Positions 1 to 8,170 of a DNA stretch of 64,000 nucleotides are shown one piece after another. Within the stretch, counting starts at the first letter, position 1, and each line of letters opens with the position of its first letter. The notes beneath the pieces are model-generated. The model ran no database searches, was not told the origin of the DNA, and worked only from the letters and a program-made list of their open reading frames with translations. Position numbers and translations under genes: made by a program. This DNA comes from Paenibacillus sp. BK033 (GTDB lineage: Bacteria; Bacillota; Bacilli; Paenibacillales; Paenibacillaceae). Where the stretch lies: the NCBI RefSeq assembly GCF_004345425.1, contig NZ_SLVP01000005.1, forward strand, positions 372,001 to 436,000, read 5' to 3'.

Positions 1-437
1 TAGAGAAATGGGACCCGTTTGAGAAGCCTCTTCTCCAAATCGATGTTTTTCTAACGATTTATAAAACCAGTCATCATCTGGTACAGAAGCTGGAAGAGCA
101 TCTTGGGAAGTTTGATTTGACGCTTGGCCGTTGGTGCTTGCTCGTCGCCTTGAAAAGAGGCGGAAAGCCGATGCTTCCGTCCGAATTAAGCGATGATCTC
201 GCCGTGACAAGGGCGAATATCAGCAACTTGCTGAACACGTTGGAAAAGGCGGGAAGGATTCAAAGAGATTTTGATCCCTCTAACCGAAGACGAGTCCTTG
301 TGCGATTAACATCGCAAGGCGAGGCTCTGATTGAAACGGTGTGGCCCGTCTACGAGGATACAATCAAAGAGCATATTGGAAAGCTATCGATGGAAAATCA
401 GTCTAGGCTGAAAGAATTATTGAGCATTTTATTCTAA
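1..437 (+). CDS. MarR family transcriptional regulator (5' end outside window)
   Basis: The frame is open from base 3, well upstream of the first possible internal start, so the N-terminus lies before the window. The visible 144 residues contain a dimerisation helix, a winged helix-turn-helix with the recognition segment TRANISNLLNTLEKAG, and a basic wing (DPSNRRRVLVRLT) typical of MarR proteins, followed by the C-terminal helix. MarR proteins are dimeric DNA-binding repressors that often sense phenolic or oxidative ligands. The next genes on the strand are an SDR and an AhpD-like protein. A near-perfect 22-bp palindrome lies between this gene and the SDR start, suggesting that it controls them. 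The ligand is unknown. Confidence 0.85.
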   Translation, partial: EKWDPFEKPLLQIDVFLTIYKTSHHLVQKLEEHLGKFDLTLGRWCLLVALKRGGKPMLPSELSDDLAVTRANISNLLNTLEKAGRIQRDFDPSNRRRVLVRLTSQGEALIETVWPVYEDTIKEHIGKLSMENQSRLKELLSILF

Positions 438-447
438 ATCACGATTT

Positions 448-470
448 CCGTCCTGGAAAAGGACGGCTTT
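448..470 (+). terminator. Possible weak terminator after marR gene
   Basis: Inverted repeat CCGTCC/GGACGG (448-453 and 461-466) with a short T-containing tail, just after the MarR stop codon. The T run is poor, so it may be partial or only structural. Confidence 0.35.
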
Positions 471-475
471 CGTCC

Positions 476-497
476 AATAGTTAATTAATTAATTATT
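476..497. promoter_or_regulatory. Candidate MarR operator upstream of SDR gene
   Basis: AT-rich 22-bp sequence that equals its own reverse complement except at one symmetric pair of positions; core TTAATTAATTAA. It lies between the MarR gene and the SDR start at 544. Long AT-rich palindromes are typical MarR sites. Assignment to this regulator is inferred from position only. Confidence 0.45.
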
Positions 498-543
498 AGC
501 AGTTTAATATAAATCCGTGATAGTTTAAAAGGAGACCGAGCTT

Positions 544-1290
544 ATGTTAGACAATAAGGTTGTTATTATAACCGGAGGAGGATCCGGTATCGGATTTGCC
601 GCCGCACAAATGTTTGCGGCCAAGGGAGCCAAGGTGCTCATTACCGGACGTCGGGCGGAAGTATTGGAAGAAATTACGGCAAAGCATCCGAATATCAGAG
701 GTTTTGTTGCTGATTCAAGCGATCCCGATTCGGCTGCCGGTACGGTTGCGGCAGCAATAGGGCTATGGGGACGGTTGGATATTATTGTGAATAATGCGGG
801 AGCAGGCGGTATTATGCCGCTAGAGCATGTGAATGCCCAAGCCATAACAGACATCTTCGCGGTAAATGTAGTAGGTCCAACGCTGCTTGCAGCTGCTGCT
901 ATTCCTTATCTGGAGAAAACAAACGGACTAATCCTCAATATGTCGAGCACTTATGGCAGTAAAGCGGGAGCCAATTTGTCGCTATACGGTTCGAGCAAAG
1001 CTGCAATGGAGTACATGACGCGAAGCTGGGCGCTTGAGCTCGCTCCGAAGGGCATTCGCGTGAATGCCATAGCGTCCGGACCTGTCGAGACTTCTTTTCT
1101 CCAGGAGCGGATGGGACTTACTCCGGAACAGGCTGAAGCGGTGAAGGAGCATGAACGCAAGAGCATACCTCTTGGCCGCCGCGGAGAGCCTAAAGACGTT
1201 GCCGCATGGATTGTGACTCTCTCCGAACCGGGTATGGATTGGATAACGGGTCAGGTTATCGCGATAGACGGCGGCCTGAACGTCACTTAA
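544..1290 (+). CDS. SDR family NAD(P)-dependent oxidoreductase
   Basis: 248 residues, the normal length of a classical short-chain dehydrogenase. Rossmann motif TGGGSGIG at 10-17, NNAG at 83-86, catalytic Ser at 134/135, Tyr148 and Lys152 (YxxxK), and the C-terminal strand DGG. The start has an AAAGGAG ribosome site about 9 bases upstream. The substrate cannot be told; the family reduces or oxidises alcohols and ketones with NAD(P)(H). It follows the MarR gene and precedes an AhpD-like peroxidase-type gene, so a small stress or xenobiotic-response unit is plausible. Confidence 0.9.
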   Translation: MLDNKVVIITGGGSGIGFAAAQMFAAKGAKVLITGRRAEVLEEITAKHPNIRGFVADSSDPDSAAGTVAAAIGLWGRLDIIVNNAGAGGIMPLEHVNAQAITDIFAVNVVGPTLLAAAAIPYLEKTNGLILNMSSTYGSKAGANLSLYGSSKAAMEYMTRSWALELAPKGIRVNAIASGPVETSFLQERMGLTPEQAEAVKEHERKSIPLGRRGEPKDVAAWIVTLSEPGMDWITGQVIAIDGGLNVT

Positions 1291-1372
1291 AAACTTTTTC
1301 GCTAAGGCTGTCACAAAACGAAACCGTCAATTGTCTTAATAACGTCACAACAAATTTGAGGAGGAATACGAA

Positions 1373-1852
1373 ATGACACAACGTGTAAATTATATGCAGC
1401 AATCGCCTGAGTTTACGAAAAAAATGATGGAGCTGAGCTATGCGGAGAAATCCAGTTCCATTGATACGAAGATTATTCATCTCGTTCACATCCGGGCTTC
1501 CCAAATGAACGGCTGCGGATTCTGTCTGGATATGCATGTGAAAGAAGCTAAGATTCACGGAGAGAGAGAACTGCGTCTTTACCATCTCGCGGTCTGGAGA
1601 GAATCCACCTTGTTCGACGCCCGGGAAAGAGCAGCGCTCGCTTGGACTGAGGTTTTGACTAAACTGCCGGAGCATGGCGTATCCGACGAAATCTACAACC
1701 ATGTCCGCGAACAATTCACGGAGAAGGAAATCTCCGACCTGACCTACTCGATCATGGCGATCAATGCCTGGAACCGCGCAAACGTTGCTTTTAGAACCGA
1801 GCCTGGCTCCGCGGATGCAGCTTTTGGCTTGTCAAAAGCCGGTCTGAACTAA
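1373..1852 (+). CDS. Carboxymuconolactone decarboxylase / AhpD-like protein
   Basis: 159 residues. The central helix carries C48-x2-C51-x3-H55 (NGCGFCLDMH), the CxxCxxxH redox signature of alkylhydroperoxidase AhpD-like members of the carboxymuconolactone decarboxylase superfamily. This points to a thiol-based peroxidase or reductase rather than a true decarboxylase. A GAGGAGG ribosome site lies before the ATG. It starts 82 bases after the SDR with no clear terminator between, so co-transcription under the upstream MarR protein is likely. The physiological peroxide substrate is unknown. Confidence 0.85.
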   Translation: MTQRVNYMQQSPEFTKKMMELSYAEKSSSIDTKIIHLVHIRASQMNGCGFCLDMHVKEAKIHGERELRLYHLAVWRESTLFDARERAALAWTEVLTKLPEHGVSDEIYNHVREQFTEKEISDLTYSIMAINAWNRANVAFRTEPGSADAAFGLSKAGLN

Positions 1853-1892
1853 TTCGGGCTTAATAACGGAAATGAAATCATCATAGGAGGCA

Positions 1893-1924
1893 GGAGACCC
1901 GGCAGCGGGTCTCCTTTCTTTTTT
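1893..1924 (+). terminator. Rho-independent terminator after AhpD-like gene
   Basis: Perfect 9-bp stem GGAGACCCG/CGGGTCTCC with a 4-base loop, followed by a T-rich run. Confidence 0.85.
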
Positions 1925-2057
1925 ACTTGCTCCAATTTTGCCGGTAATGCTTAGTGTTCTTCTCATCACACTGTTTTGTTGATATCTACGGTGGTACCGT
2001 TTATATTAGGTGAATGTTCTATTTAAATGCATTTCGTTATAATTAGACATAAAAGAA

Positions 2058-2723
2058 GTGGGGGAGAAGTTGATTAGCGCTCATGATTTTTGGCTTCCTA
2101 TACGGTTATCCTTATTGGTAGCCCTGTGTTCAAGCTTTTTTGTGCTGTTTCTTGGAGTAGCTGCAGCGTGGTGGATCTCCCGCACTAAACTAAAAAGCAA
2201 GATTTTTATCGAAACCGTATTTATGCTGCCGCTAGTCCTTCCGCCGACTGTCGTCGGTTTTTTATTGCTTTTCTTATTGGGAAGGAGAAGCTGGCTGGGG
2301 CGGGCTATCGAATGGCTATTCTCGGCTCCCGTTATCTTTACCTGGTGGGCTGCCGTTATAGCTGCAGTCGTCGTTTCTTTTCCGCTGGTGTATCAGACGA
2401 TGAAGGTTGGCTTTCAATCCGTTGATAAAAGATTAGAAGAGGCGGGGCGGTCAATCGGAGCGAACGAACGGCAGGTATTCTGGCACATTACGCTGCCGCT
2501 GGCATTCCGATCGCTTATTTCGGCTTATATTCTTGGCTTTGCACGAGGTCTAGGAGAATTCGGCGCCACGCTGATGATAGCGGGAAACATTCCGGGCAAG
2601 ACTCAAACGTTGCCCACCGCCATCTATGTAGCCGTTGATTCCGGCCATACAACGCTGGCTTGGGCATGGACAGGCTCTATCATCGTGATCTCATTTATTT
2701 TGCTTTTCCTAAGCCGGCGTTAA
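2058..2723 (+). CDS. modB: Molybdate ABC transporter permease (ModB type), orphan
   Basis: 221 residues, usual ModB length. Five to six hydrophobic spans; the EAA loop that contacts the ATPase runs over residues about 127-150 (EEAGRSIGANERQVFWHITLPL); it is followed by the ModB-typical GEFGATLMIAGN near 166-177 and KTQTLPTAIY. It should form the membrane channel for molybdate or tungstate uptake. No modA or modC is beside it: upstream is a terminated AhpD-like gene and downstream a terminator. Start is uncertain: GTG at 2058 lacks a good ribosome site and in-frame TTG at 2070 has a G-rich stretch too close. Function depends on partners encoded elsewhere. Confidence 0.85.
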   Translation: MGEKLISAHDFWLPIRLSLLVALCSSFFVLFLGVAAAWWISRTKLKSKIFIETVFMLPLVLPPTVVGFLLLFLLGRRSWLGRAIEWLFSAPVIFTWWAAVIAAVVVSFPLVYQTMKVGFQSVDKRLEEAGRSIGANERQVFWHITLPLAFRSLISAYILGFARGLGEFGATLMIAGNIPGKTQTLPTAIYVAVDSGHTTLAWAWTGSIIVISFILLFLSRR

Positions 2724-2730
2724 CGCAAAG

Positions 2731-2761
2731 CAGCTTCCGAGATTCGGCAGCTGTTTTTTTG
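2731..2761 (+). terminator. Terminator after modB
   Basis: Stem CAGCTTCCGA/TCGGCAGCTG (one mismatch), 3-base loop, then seven T residues. Confidence 0.85.
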
Positions 2762-2798
2762 TACTGAAATATTCACTATTCCTTCAAGGAACGGCCAC

Positions 2799-2810
2799 AT
2801 GGCCGGCCAT
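2799..2810. repeat. Perfect 12-bp palindrome ATGGCCGGCCAT before cupredoxin gene
   Basis: Self-complementary sequence about 20 bp upstream of the TATAAT at 2831-2836. It could be a regulator site for the cupredoxin gene, but no factor can be assigned. Confidence 0.3.
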
Positions 2811-2860
2811 ATTCATCCGAGTCGAAGATGTATAATCGACCTAGGAAAGGAGTGTATGCG

Positions 2861-3265
2861 ATGAAAACCAGCCTATTCAAATCCCCGGCCATGTGGCTTA
2901 TTCTAGCTATCGTTGTTATATGCACATTATTTTTTGTTTTCTTCTCCTCATCCAACTCGAAGACCGCTGCGGAAACGCCCGCCGTGACGATGCAGGACGG
3001 CTATCAGGTGGTGACGATCCAAGCCAAGAAAGACGGTTTTTACCCTTCCGATATTGAAATTAAGGCAGGAGTTCCCGTAAAGCTGAATTTTGTCAAGAAT
3101 ACCTCTTTTACCTGCATTACAAGCGTCGATTCGGATGAGCTCGGATTTGATCTTTATTTGAAAAAAGGGGAGAATGTGACGACTTTGGACCATTTAAAGC
3201 CCGGGTCGTATCCATTTGATTGCGGAATGTACATGTACCACGGCACCATTACGGTAGTTGCTTGA
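2861..3265 (+). CDS. Membrane-anchored cupredoxin-domain protein
   Basis: 134 residues. One N-terminal hydrophobic helix (about residues 10-30) is an uncleaved anchor or signal. The rest is a beta-rich cupredoxin-like domain with a Cys in SFTCITSVDSDELGF and a C-terminal CGMYMYHG segment, ligand spacing typical of cupredoxin_1 proteins found beside copper ATPases and iron or copper uptake systems. It probably binds copper outside the membrane. The ATG at 2861 is preferred over one at 2828 because it has AAAGGAG at 2846-2852, and 2828 overlaps a TATAAT (-10) at 2831-2836. It appears monocistronic. Copper binding itself is inferred. Confidence 0.75.
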   Translation: MKTSLFKSPAMWLILAIVVICTLFFVFFSSSNSKTAAETPAVTMQDGYQVVTIQAKKDGFYPSDIEIKAGVPVKLNFVKNTSFTCITSVDSDELGFDLYLKKGENVTTLDHLKPGSYPFDCGMYMYHGTITVVA

Positions 3266-3285
3266 TTGACCGATTCGAATGGCTG

Positions 3286-3307
3286 CAGATTCACGATCTG
3301 GGGTTTT
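3286..3307 (+). terminator. Weak terminator after cupredoxin gene
   Basis: Short CAGAT/ATCTG stem followed by GGGG and six T residues. Confidence 0.35.
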
Positions 3308-3458
3308 TTGCGTTACATCAATTTTCGGATAAGCAAGCTTAGCAGCTTGGTTTGATTAGCAGCCTGCATCCGGGATTACATAATGGCTTTATTTCGGGTA
3401 ACGCTATAAGATGGCACGATGGCACGGCATCGCGACATCTAGGGGTAGGAGAATAAAC

Positions 3459-4718
3459 ATGACCAACAGCGAAAGCATAGTGGAAAAAATAAAAGATTGC
3501 GCGTTCCCATTAAAAAGCCCGGCAGATCTTGACCCGTTAATTCATGCCATTGGGGATGCGGATATCGTATTATTGGGCGAAGCCTCCCACGGCACGTCCG
3601 AGTTTTACACTTGGAGAGCGGAGTTATCCAAGAGGCTGATTGCCGACAAAGGCTTCTCCTTTATTGCGGTCGAAGGGGATTGGCCATCCTGTTATACCCT
3701 GAATCGCTATGTAAAACAGTATAACGGCGCTGCTCCCAATTCGAGAGAGGCGCTGCGCGACTATAACCGGTGGCCAACCTGGATGTGGGCGAATGAAGAA
3801 ATTTTGCAATTTGCGGGATGGCTTTACGACTACAATCGATCTCAAATGCCGGATACGAGGATCGGATTTTACGGCCTTGACGTTTACAGCTTGTGGGAAT
3901 CCATGGATGAGATTTTGAAGCATCTGGAGAAGACGGGTTCTCCGGAGCTGGACATCGCTCGCAAGGCGTTTGCCTGCTTCGATCCCTATAACCGCGAAGC
4001 GCAAAACTACGGGGTCTCGGCTGCTTTTCTATCCGAAAGCTGCGAACAAGAGGTTGTACGGTTATTGAAAGAGCTTCAAAGCAAAAGACAGCAAGGCGAT
4101 AACCGCGATGAAGCGCTCCTCAGCGATGAGCTGAACGCCCTCGTGGCCGTAAACGCAGAACGGTACTATCAATCGATGGTGCGCGGAGGACCCGAATCCT
4201 GGAATATACGGGATCAACACATGGTTGAAGCGCTGGACCGAATCAAGACCTTTTACGGTCAAGGGGCCAAGGCTATTGTGTGGGAGCATAACACGCATAT
4301 CGGGGACGCCCGGGCAACGGATATGCTTGAGGACGGAATGGTAAACGTCGGCCAGCTGGTGCGGGAGAAGTATGGGGAAGACCGGGTATATGCCGTTGGT
4401 TTCGGAACGCATAGGGGCACCGTTATTGCTTCGGATCAATGGGGCGGCGAGATAAAAACAATGACCGTGCCGGAAGCCTTGAAAGACAGCTGGGAAGATC
4501 TCGTGCATCGCGCCGGGGCTTTCGATAAGATCCTGATGCTCGACCGGCAAGATTTTACCGAACCGATTGGCCATCGGGCGATTGGCGTCGTTTATAACCC
4601 CCGTCGAGAGAGAGGGAACTACGTTCCAACAATTTTGCCGCAAAGATACGACGCGTTTATTCACATCGATGAATCGCATGCGCTGTCACCGCTTAAACAG
4701 GAAGTATTGCACATATAA
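3459..4718 (+). CDS. Erythromycin esterase family protein
   Basis: 419 residues. It carries the family landmarks: GEASHGTSEFY at about 40-50 (Glu41 and His44 correspond to the catalytic Glu/His pair of Ere enzymes), EGDWP, GLDVYSLW, and WEHNTHIGDARATDM. Ere enzymes hydrolyse the macrolactone ring, but most environmental homologues in this family have no proven macrolide substrate, so a resistance role is only possible. The start at 3459 has GTAGGAG upstream; an in-frame ATG at 3411 has no ribosome site. It is a single gene ending in a strong bidirectional terminator. Confidence 0.85.
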   Translation: MTNSESIVEKIKDCAFPLKSPADLDPLIHAIGDADIVLLGEASHGTSEFYTWRAELSKRLIADKGFSFIAVEGDWPSCYTLNRYVKQYNGAAPNSREALRDYNRWPTWMWANEEILQFAGWLYDYNRSQMPDTRIGFYGLDVYSLWESMDEILKHLEKTGSPELDIARKAFACFDPYNREAQNYGVSAAFLSESCEQEVVRLLKELQSKRQQGDNRDEALLSDELNALVAVNAERYYQSMVRGGPESWNIRDQHMVEALDRIKTFYGQGAKAIVWEHNTHIGDARATDMLEDGMVNVGQLVREKYGEDRVYAVGFGTHRGTVIASDQWGGEIKTMTVPEALKDSWEDLVHRAGAFDKILMLDRQDFTEPIGHRAIGVVYNPRRERGNYVPTILPQRYDAFIHIDESHALSPLKQEVLHI

Positions 4719-4723
4719 ACAGG

Positions 4724-4761
4724 AAGAAAGGGATATTCCCAAATGGGAACATCCCTTTCTT
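4724..4761. terminator. Bidirectional terminator between convergent genes
   Basis: Long stem AAGAAAGGGAT.TTCCC / GGGAA.ATCCCTTTCTT around the loop AAAT, with T-rich ends in both directions, placed between the convergent esterase-family gene and the 4767-5141 gene. Confidence 0.85.
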
Positions 4762-4766
4762 ATTCC

Positions 4767-5141
4767 TTAGACAAGCGCGCCGGCTTTCTCCACGATGGCT
4801 ACCGCTTGTTCATAATCCTCTTCTTCAACAATAACGGTCAGAAGAATGTCTCGCCCGGCCGTTTCATCATCTTGTCCACCACTGCTCATACCGCTCGCGC
4901 TAACGTGTGCCGCCGCCAGGATGGCGGCATCCCGGTCCGAGAAATCTCCGCCCAGGGTTAGGTAGCCAAGTCCCGGGAAATCGCCCGTAATCGGATTGCG
5001 AATCCGATCCGATCCGTCGCCCGGATACCCGTCAAACCGGTTAATGGAGCTGTCTATAACCTTTAACGGCATTAATTGCTCGAGTGCTTTCTCCGCTTGC
5101 TCGGGACTTTTGAAATAAGCGAGAATATTTTTTTCCGCCAT
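4767..5141 (-). CDS. Uncharacterised protein, YflT-like stress-protein fold
   Basis: 124 residues, soluble, acidic. The N-terminal ILAYFKSPEQAEKALEQL and C-terminal EEEDYEQAVAIVEKAGA segments look like the two beta-alpha units of small YflT/general-stress-type domains that detect no known ligand. A glycine-rich linker with DGYPGDGSD and SGGQDD lies between. The inner ATG at 5141 is preferred because GGGGG is six bases upstream; an ATG at 5147 overlaps that site. Function is unknown; the stress link is only resemblance. Confidence 0.6.
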   Translation of the reverse strand: MAEKNILAYFKSPEQAEKALEQLMPLKVIDSSINRFDGYPGDGSDRIRNPITGDFPGLGYLTLGGDFSDRDAAILAAAHVSASGMSSGGQDDETAGRDILLTVIVEEEDYEQAVAIVEKAGALV

Positions 5142-5245
5142 GGCCATCCCCCGGTTCTACGATCGTCATTATTCAGGATTCATGGTGTATGTTGCGCGTA
5201 TCGTCTGGAAACTATGCACTGCGATTAACCGTTAAGAGCTGTTTC

Positions 5246-5274
5246 GTATGAAATCGATAATTTCGTCCACCCTA
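5246..5274 (+). promoter_or_regulatory. Candidate sigma-G promoter for splB
   Basis: GTATG (5246-5250), a 17-bp spacer, then CACCCTA (5268-5274). Sigma-G promoters have GYATR and CATNNTA; one base of the -10 differs. B. subtilis spl is sigma-G controlled, which makes the location sensible. Confidence 0.4.
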
Positions 5275-5315
5275 AGGTTGATTGCGAAACGAATGTAACA
5301 GTGAGGTGAGCCGAT

Positions 5316-6383
5316 GTGTCAAATTCAAGCGGGTTATTGACTCCGCCGGCACGCGATACGCAGGTATTCGTTCCGGAGCTTGTGTATTTCGAGCCCGATG
5401 CGCTGAACTATCCGAAAGGCCAACGAATCCATGAATGGGCCAAGAAGCAAGGACTACCGATTCAAATGACCACTTCGCATAACCGGATCACCAATTTACC
5501 CGGGGAAAGCGATTTGGAGAAATACCGGATTGCCAAACGAACGCTTGTCGTAGGCATTCGGAAAACGTTAAAATTCGACCAGTCAAAGCCTTCGGCTGAA
5601 TACGCCATTCCCATTGCCACGGGTTGCATGGGGCATTGCCATTATTGCTATTTGCAGACCACGCTTGGAGCTAAGCCGTATATCCGCGTCTACGTCAACA
5701 CCGACGATATCCTTGCTCAGGCTAAAAAATATATCGACGAGCGCGCGCCGGAGATTACCCGCTTCGAGGCAGCCTGTACCTCCGATCCGGTTGGCCTTGA
5801 GCATATTTCCGGCTCACTCAAGGAATACATCGAATTTATGGGGAAGCAGCCTCTTGGACGGCTCCGCTTCGTCACGAAGTATCACCATGTCGAGCCGCTC
5901 CTCGATGCCAAGCATAACAAGCATACCCGGTTTCGTTTCAGCGTGAACGCCGATTATGTCATTAAACATTTCGAGCCGGGCACTTCGAAATTTTACGAAC
6001 GAATTACAGCGGCCGGAAAGGTTGCCCACGCAGGTTATCCGCTAGGATTTATTATTGCTCCAATCATTTGGCATGAAGGCTGGGAAGACGGTTATGCCGA
6101 ACTCATCAGTCTATTAAAAACTGCGCTTCCGCCCGAAGCATGCACCGACCTGACTTTCGAGCTGATCCAGCATCGTTTCACAAAAACGGCGAAAAATGTG
6201 ATTCAGCAGCGCTACCCCAAATCCAAGCTGGAGATGGACGAAGAAAGCCGGAAATACAAATGGGGGCGTTGGGGCCAAGGGAAATACGTTTACCCTGACG
6301 AGCAGGCTAACGCACTGAAGGAATTTATTTATAAACAGATTCACGATCATTTTCCCGAAGCCAAGATCGAATACTTTACTTGA
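5316..6383 (+). CDS. splB: Spore photoproduct lyase
   Basis: 355 residues. A radical SAM enzyme that repairs the 5-thyminyl-5,6-dihydrothymine spore photoproduct during germination. The iron-sulfur cluster motif is C104-x3-C108-x2-C111 (GCMGHCHYCYLQ). Cys154 in the context EAACTSDPVGLEH matches the conserved hydrogen-donor cysteine (Cys141 in B. subtilis numbering), and Tyr96 is also conserved. GTG start at 5316 follows GAGGTGAG by five bases. The next gene begins 20 bases after the stop and is probably co-transcribed. Confidence 0.92.
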   Translation: MSNSSGLLTPPARDTQVFVPELVYFEPDALNYPKGQRIHEWAKKQGLPIQMTTSHNRITNLPGESDLEKYRIAKRTLVVGIRKTLKFDQSKPSAEYAIPIATGCMGHCHYCYLQTTLGAKPYIRVYVNTDDILAQAKKYIDERAPEITRFEAACTSDPVGLEHISGSLKEYIEFMGKQPLGRLRFVTKYHHVEPLLDAKHNKHTRFRFSVNADYVIKHFEPGTSKFYERITAAGKVAHAGYPLGFIIAPIIWHEGWEDGYAELISLLKTALPPEACTDLTFELIQHRFTKTAKNVIQQRYPKSKLEMDEESRKYKWGRWGQGKYVYPDEQANALKEFIYKQIHDHFPEAKIEYFT

Positions 6384-6403
6384 AACGCGAGGGAGGTGCA
6401 GCG

Positions 6404-6718
6404 ATGAATGAAGATCGGATTATGGAGGCGCTCGAAAACGTGATGGATCCCGAAGTAGGCGTAAATATCGTGGATCTCGGACTTGTATACGGTATTAAGG
6501 AAGAAGAAAACGGGAAGGCAGTTATCGAAATGACCTTGACTATTCCCGAATGCCCTTTGGCGGATCGCATTATTGCGGATGTCAAAAAAGCAGCCGGATC
6601 GGTTGACGGCGTAAAGCAAGCCGAAGTCCAGCTCGTCTTTGAACCGAAATGGACGCCGGCCAGGATGAACGATGAGGCCAGAGAACAGATTCGTGCCCGG
6701 CAATCGGCTATGTTATAA
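6404..6718 (+). CDS. MIP18/PaaD-like iron-sulfur assembly factor (DUF59)
   Basis: 104 residues. DPEVGVNIVDLGLVYGI at about 15-31 is the DP-E-VDLGL signature, and TIPECPLADRI carries the single conserved cysteine near residue 50 of DUF59 (SufT/YitW-like) proteins that help load iron-sulfur clusters. Ribosome site GGGAGGTG five bases before the ATG. Its position directly after splB, a 4Fe-4S radical SAM enzyme, suggests a role in maturing that enzyme in the forespore; this is inference from context. Confidence 0.85.
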   Translation: MNEDRIMEALENVMDPEVGVNIVDLGLVYGIKEEENGKAVIEMTLTIPECPLADRIIADVKKAAGSVDGVKQAEVQLVFEPKWTPARMNDEAREQIRARQSAML

Positions 6719-6725
6719 TCGGGTT

Positions 6726-6762
6726 AAGCTAAGTTGCGGGTATCGGTCAACTTAGCTTTTCT
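6726..6762 (+). terminator. Terminator after splB operon
   Basis: Perfect 10-bp stem AAGCTAAGTT/AACTTAGCTT with a 13-base loop, followed by TTCTT. Confidence 0.75.
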
Positions 6763-6831
6763 TCCGGGCTGTACCGTACATATTTGATGGTCTTCAAGAC
6801 ATCCGTTTAAGAATTACATAAGGAGGATCCT

Positions 6832-8043
6832 ATGCGATATCTTCGAATCTGTTCTCTGTACGCGATCATTCTTGCACTTCTTGTTCTGACCGGTTGCGGA
6901 ACGGCTGAGCCGGAGCAACCCGTGAACAGCGAGACGCCAACGCCTGCCGATCCGATAGCCGAGCTTGCAGCATCCATGAGCTTAACCGAGAAGATAGGTC
7001 AAATGGTATTGGTGGGAATGGACGGCACGGAAATACAGCCTGAAATAAGCAAGCTTATCAAAGACAACCACATTGGCGGGATTATTCTCTATAGCAATAA
7101 TATCGAGTCTCCGTCGCAGACAATTAAGCTGGTTAACGATCTCAAGCAAATCAACCGAAACAATGGCGCGAAGCTTCCGCTTCTCTTGAGCACGGACCAG
7201 GAGGGGGGCCGGGTCTCCCGATTGCCCAAGCCAATTCAGGCATTTCCGGCCAGCAGGACGGTAGGGAAGACCAATGATCCCCAATATGCCAATCGGGTAG
7301 GCGCGGCATTGGGCGAAGCGGTGAAAGCGATTGGTATGAATACCGATTTCGCACCCGTTCTCGATGTCAATACAAACCCCAAAAACCCGGTCATCGGAAA
7401 CCGTGCTTTTGGTACCACGGCAGAGTTGGTCAGCAGCATGGGCGTGCAGGAGATGCTTGGCATCCAATCGCAGGGAGTCATTCCGGTAGTCAAGCATTTT
7501 CCCGGGCACGGCGATACCTCCGTCGATTCCCACCTGGGGCTGCCGGTGGTCGATCATGATCTCGAGCGGCTGCGCTCCATCGAATTTGTCCCCTTCGGCT
7601 CCGCAATTAAGCAAGGAGCGCCTATGGTGATGGTCGCGCATATCTTGATGACGAAGCTTGATCCGGATACGCCGGCTTCCATGTCAAAGAAAGTCATCCA
7701 GGATTATTTGAGAGGGGAGCTTAAGTTCGGAGGAGTTGTTATTACGGACGATATGACAATGGGGGCTGTGGGGAAGGTGAAGGCCGTCGGGCCAGCATCG
7801 GTGCAATCGGTATTAGCAGGAGCGGATATTATCCTGGTCGGTCATGACCCGGTGCAGCAGCAAACCGTGATTGACGCCCTGACGGCAGCTGCGCAAAGCG
7901 GCGAAATCCCTCCGTCTGTTCTGGATGCGAGCGTTTACCGTATAATCAAGCTAAAGCAAAGCTTCCAATTATCGGACAAGCCGACTTCGCCTTTCGATGT
8001 AACAACGCTGAACAAACACATTCAAGCCGCACTGGAAAAATAA
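6832..8043 (+). CDS. nagZ: Beta-N-acetylhexosaminidase lipoprotein, GH3 (NagZ-like)
   Basis: 403 residues. The lipoprotein signal ends at LTGC (Cys22). The GH3 barrel includes DQEGGRV (122-128), KHFPGHGDTSVDSH (221-234) with the Asp232/His234 acid-base dyad of Gram-positive NagZ, and ITDDM near 304-308 with the nucleophile Asp. It is expected to act outside the membrane, removing N-acetylglucosamine from muropeptides during wall recycling. It lacks the C-terminal domain of the long B. subtilis enzyme, so it is a single-domain form. Ribosome site AAGGAGG. No partner genes for muropeptide recycling are adjacent. Confidence 0.88.
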   Translation: MRYLRICSLYAIILALLVLTGCGTAEPEQPVNSETPTPADPIAELAASMSLTEKIGQMVLVGMDGTEIQPEISKLIKDNHIGGIILYSNNIESPSQTIKLVNDLKQINRNNGAKLPLLLSTDQEGGRVSRLPKPIQAFPASRTVGKTNDPQYANRVGAALGEAVKAIGMNTDFAPVLDVNTNPKNPVIGNRAFGTTAELVSSMGVQEMLGIQSQGVIPVVKHFPGHGDTSVDSHLGLPVVDHDLERLRSIEFVPFGSAIKQGAPMVMVAHILMTKLDPDTPASMSKKVIQDYLRGELKFGGVVITDDMTMGAVGKVKAVGPASVQSVLAGADIILVGHDPVQQQTVIDALTAAAQSGEIPPSVLDASVYRIIKLKQSFQLSDKPTSPFDVTTLNKHIQAALEK

Positions 8044-8136
8044 GATGCTGTACGCGAAAACCATCGATGGGATATATCATCCATCTGATGGTTTTCGCTA
8101 TGTATATGAAGCTCATTAATATCGAAAATGGAGCTG

Positions 8137-8170
8137 GCCCGCGGGAAACCTGCGGGCTTTTTTGTTTTTG
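8137..8170 (+). terminator. Terminator downstream of nagZ
   Basis: GCCCGC/GCGGGC stem followed by TTTTTTGTTTTT. A second 12-bp hairpin (8054-8065 with 8087-8098) lies just upstream but has no T run. Confidence 0.7.

Noticed and set aside
2828..2860. Upstream ATG for the cupredoxin gene
   Set aside because: It overlaps a TATAAT that probably is the -10 element and lacks a ribosome site.
3459..4718. Certain macrolide-resistance gene
   Set aside because: The family match is good, but most environmental members have no shown macrolide activity, so only the family name is given.
5314..5340. Eight-codon frame (MCQIQAGY) overlapping the splB start
   Set aside because: It shares the ribosome site with the GTG start and has no leader-like composition; probably chance.
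8054..8098. 12-bp hairpin after nagZ as terminator
   Set aside because: Stem is excellent but no T run follows; the second hairpin with a T tract at 8137-8170 is the better terminator.
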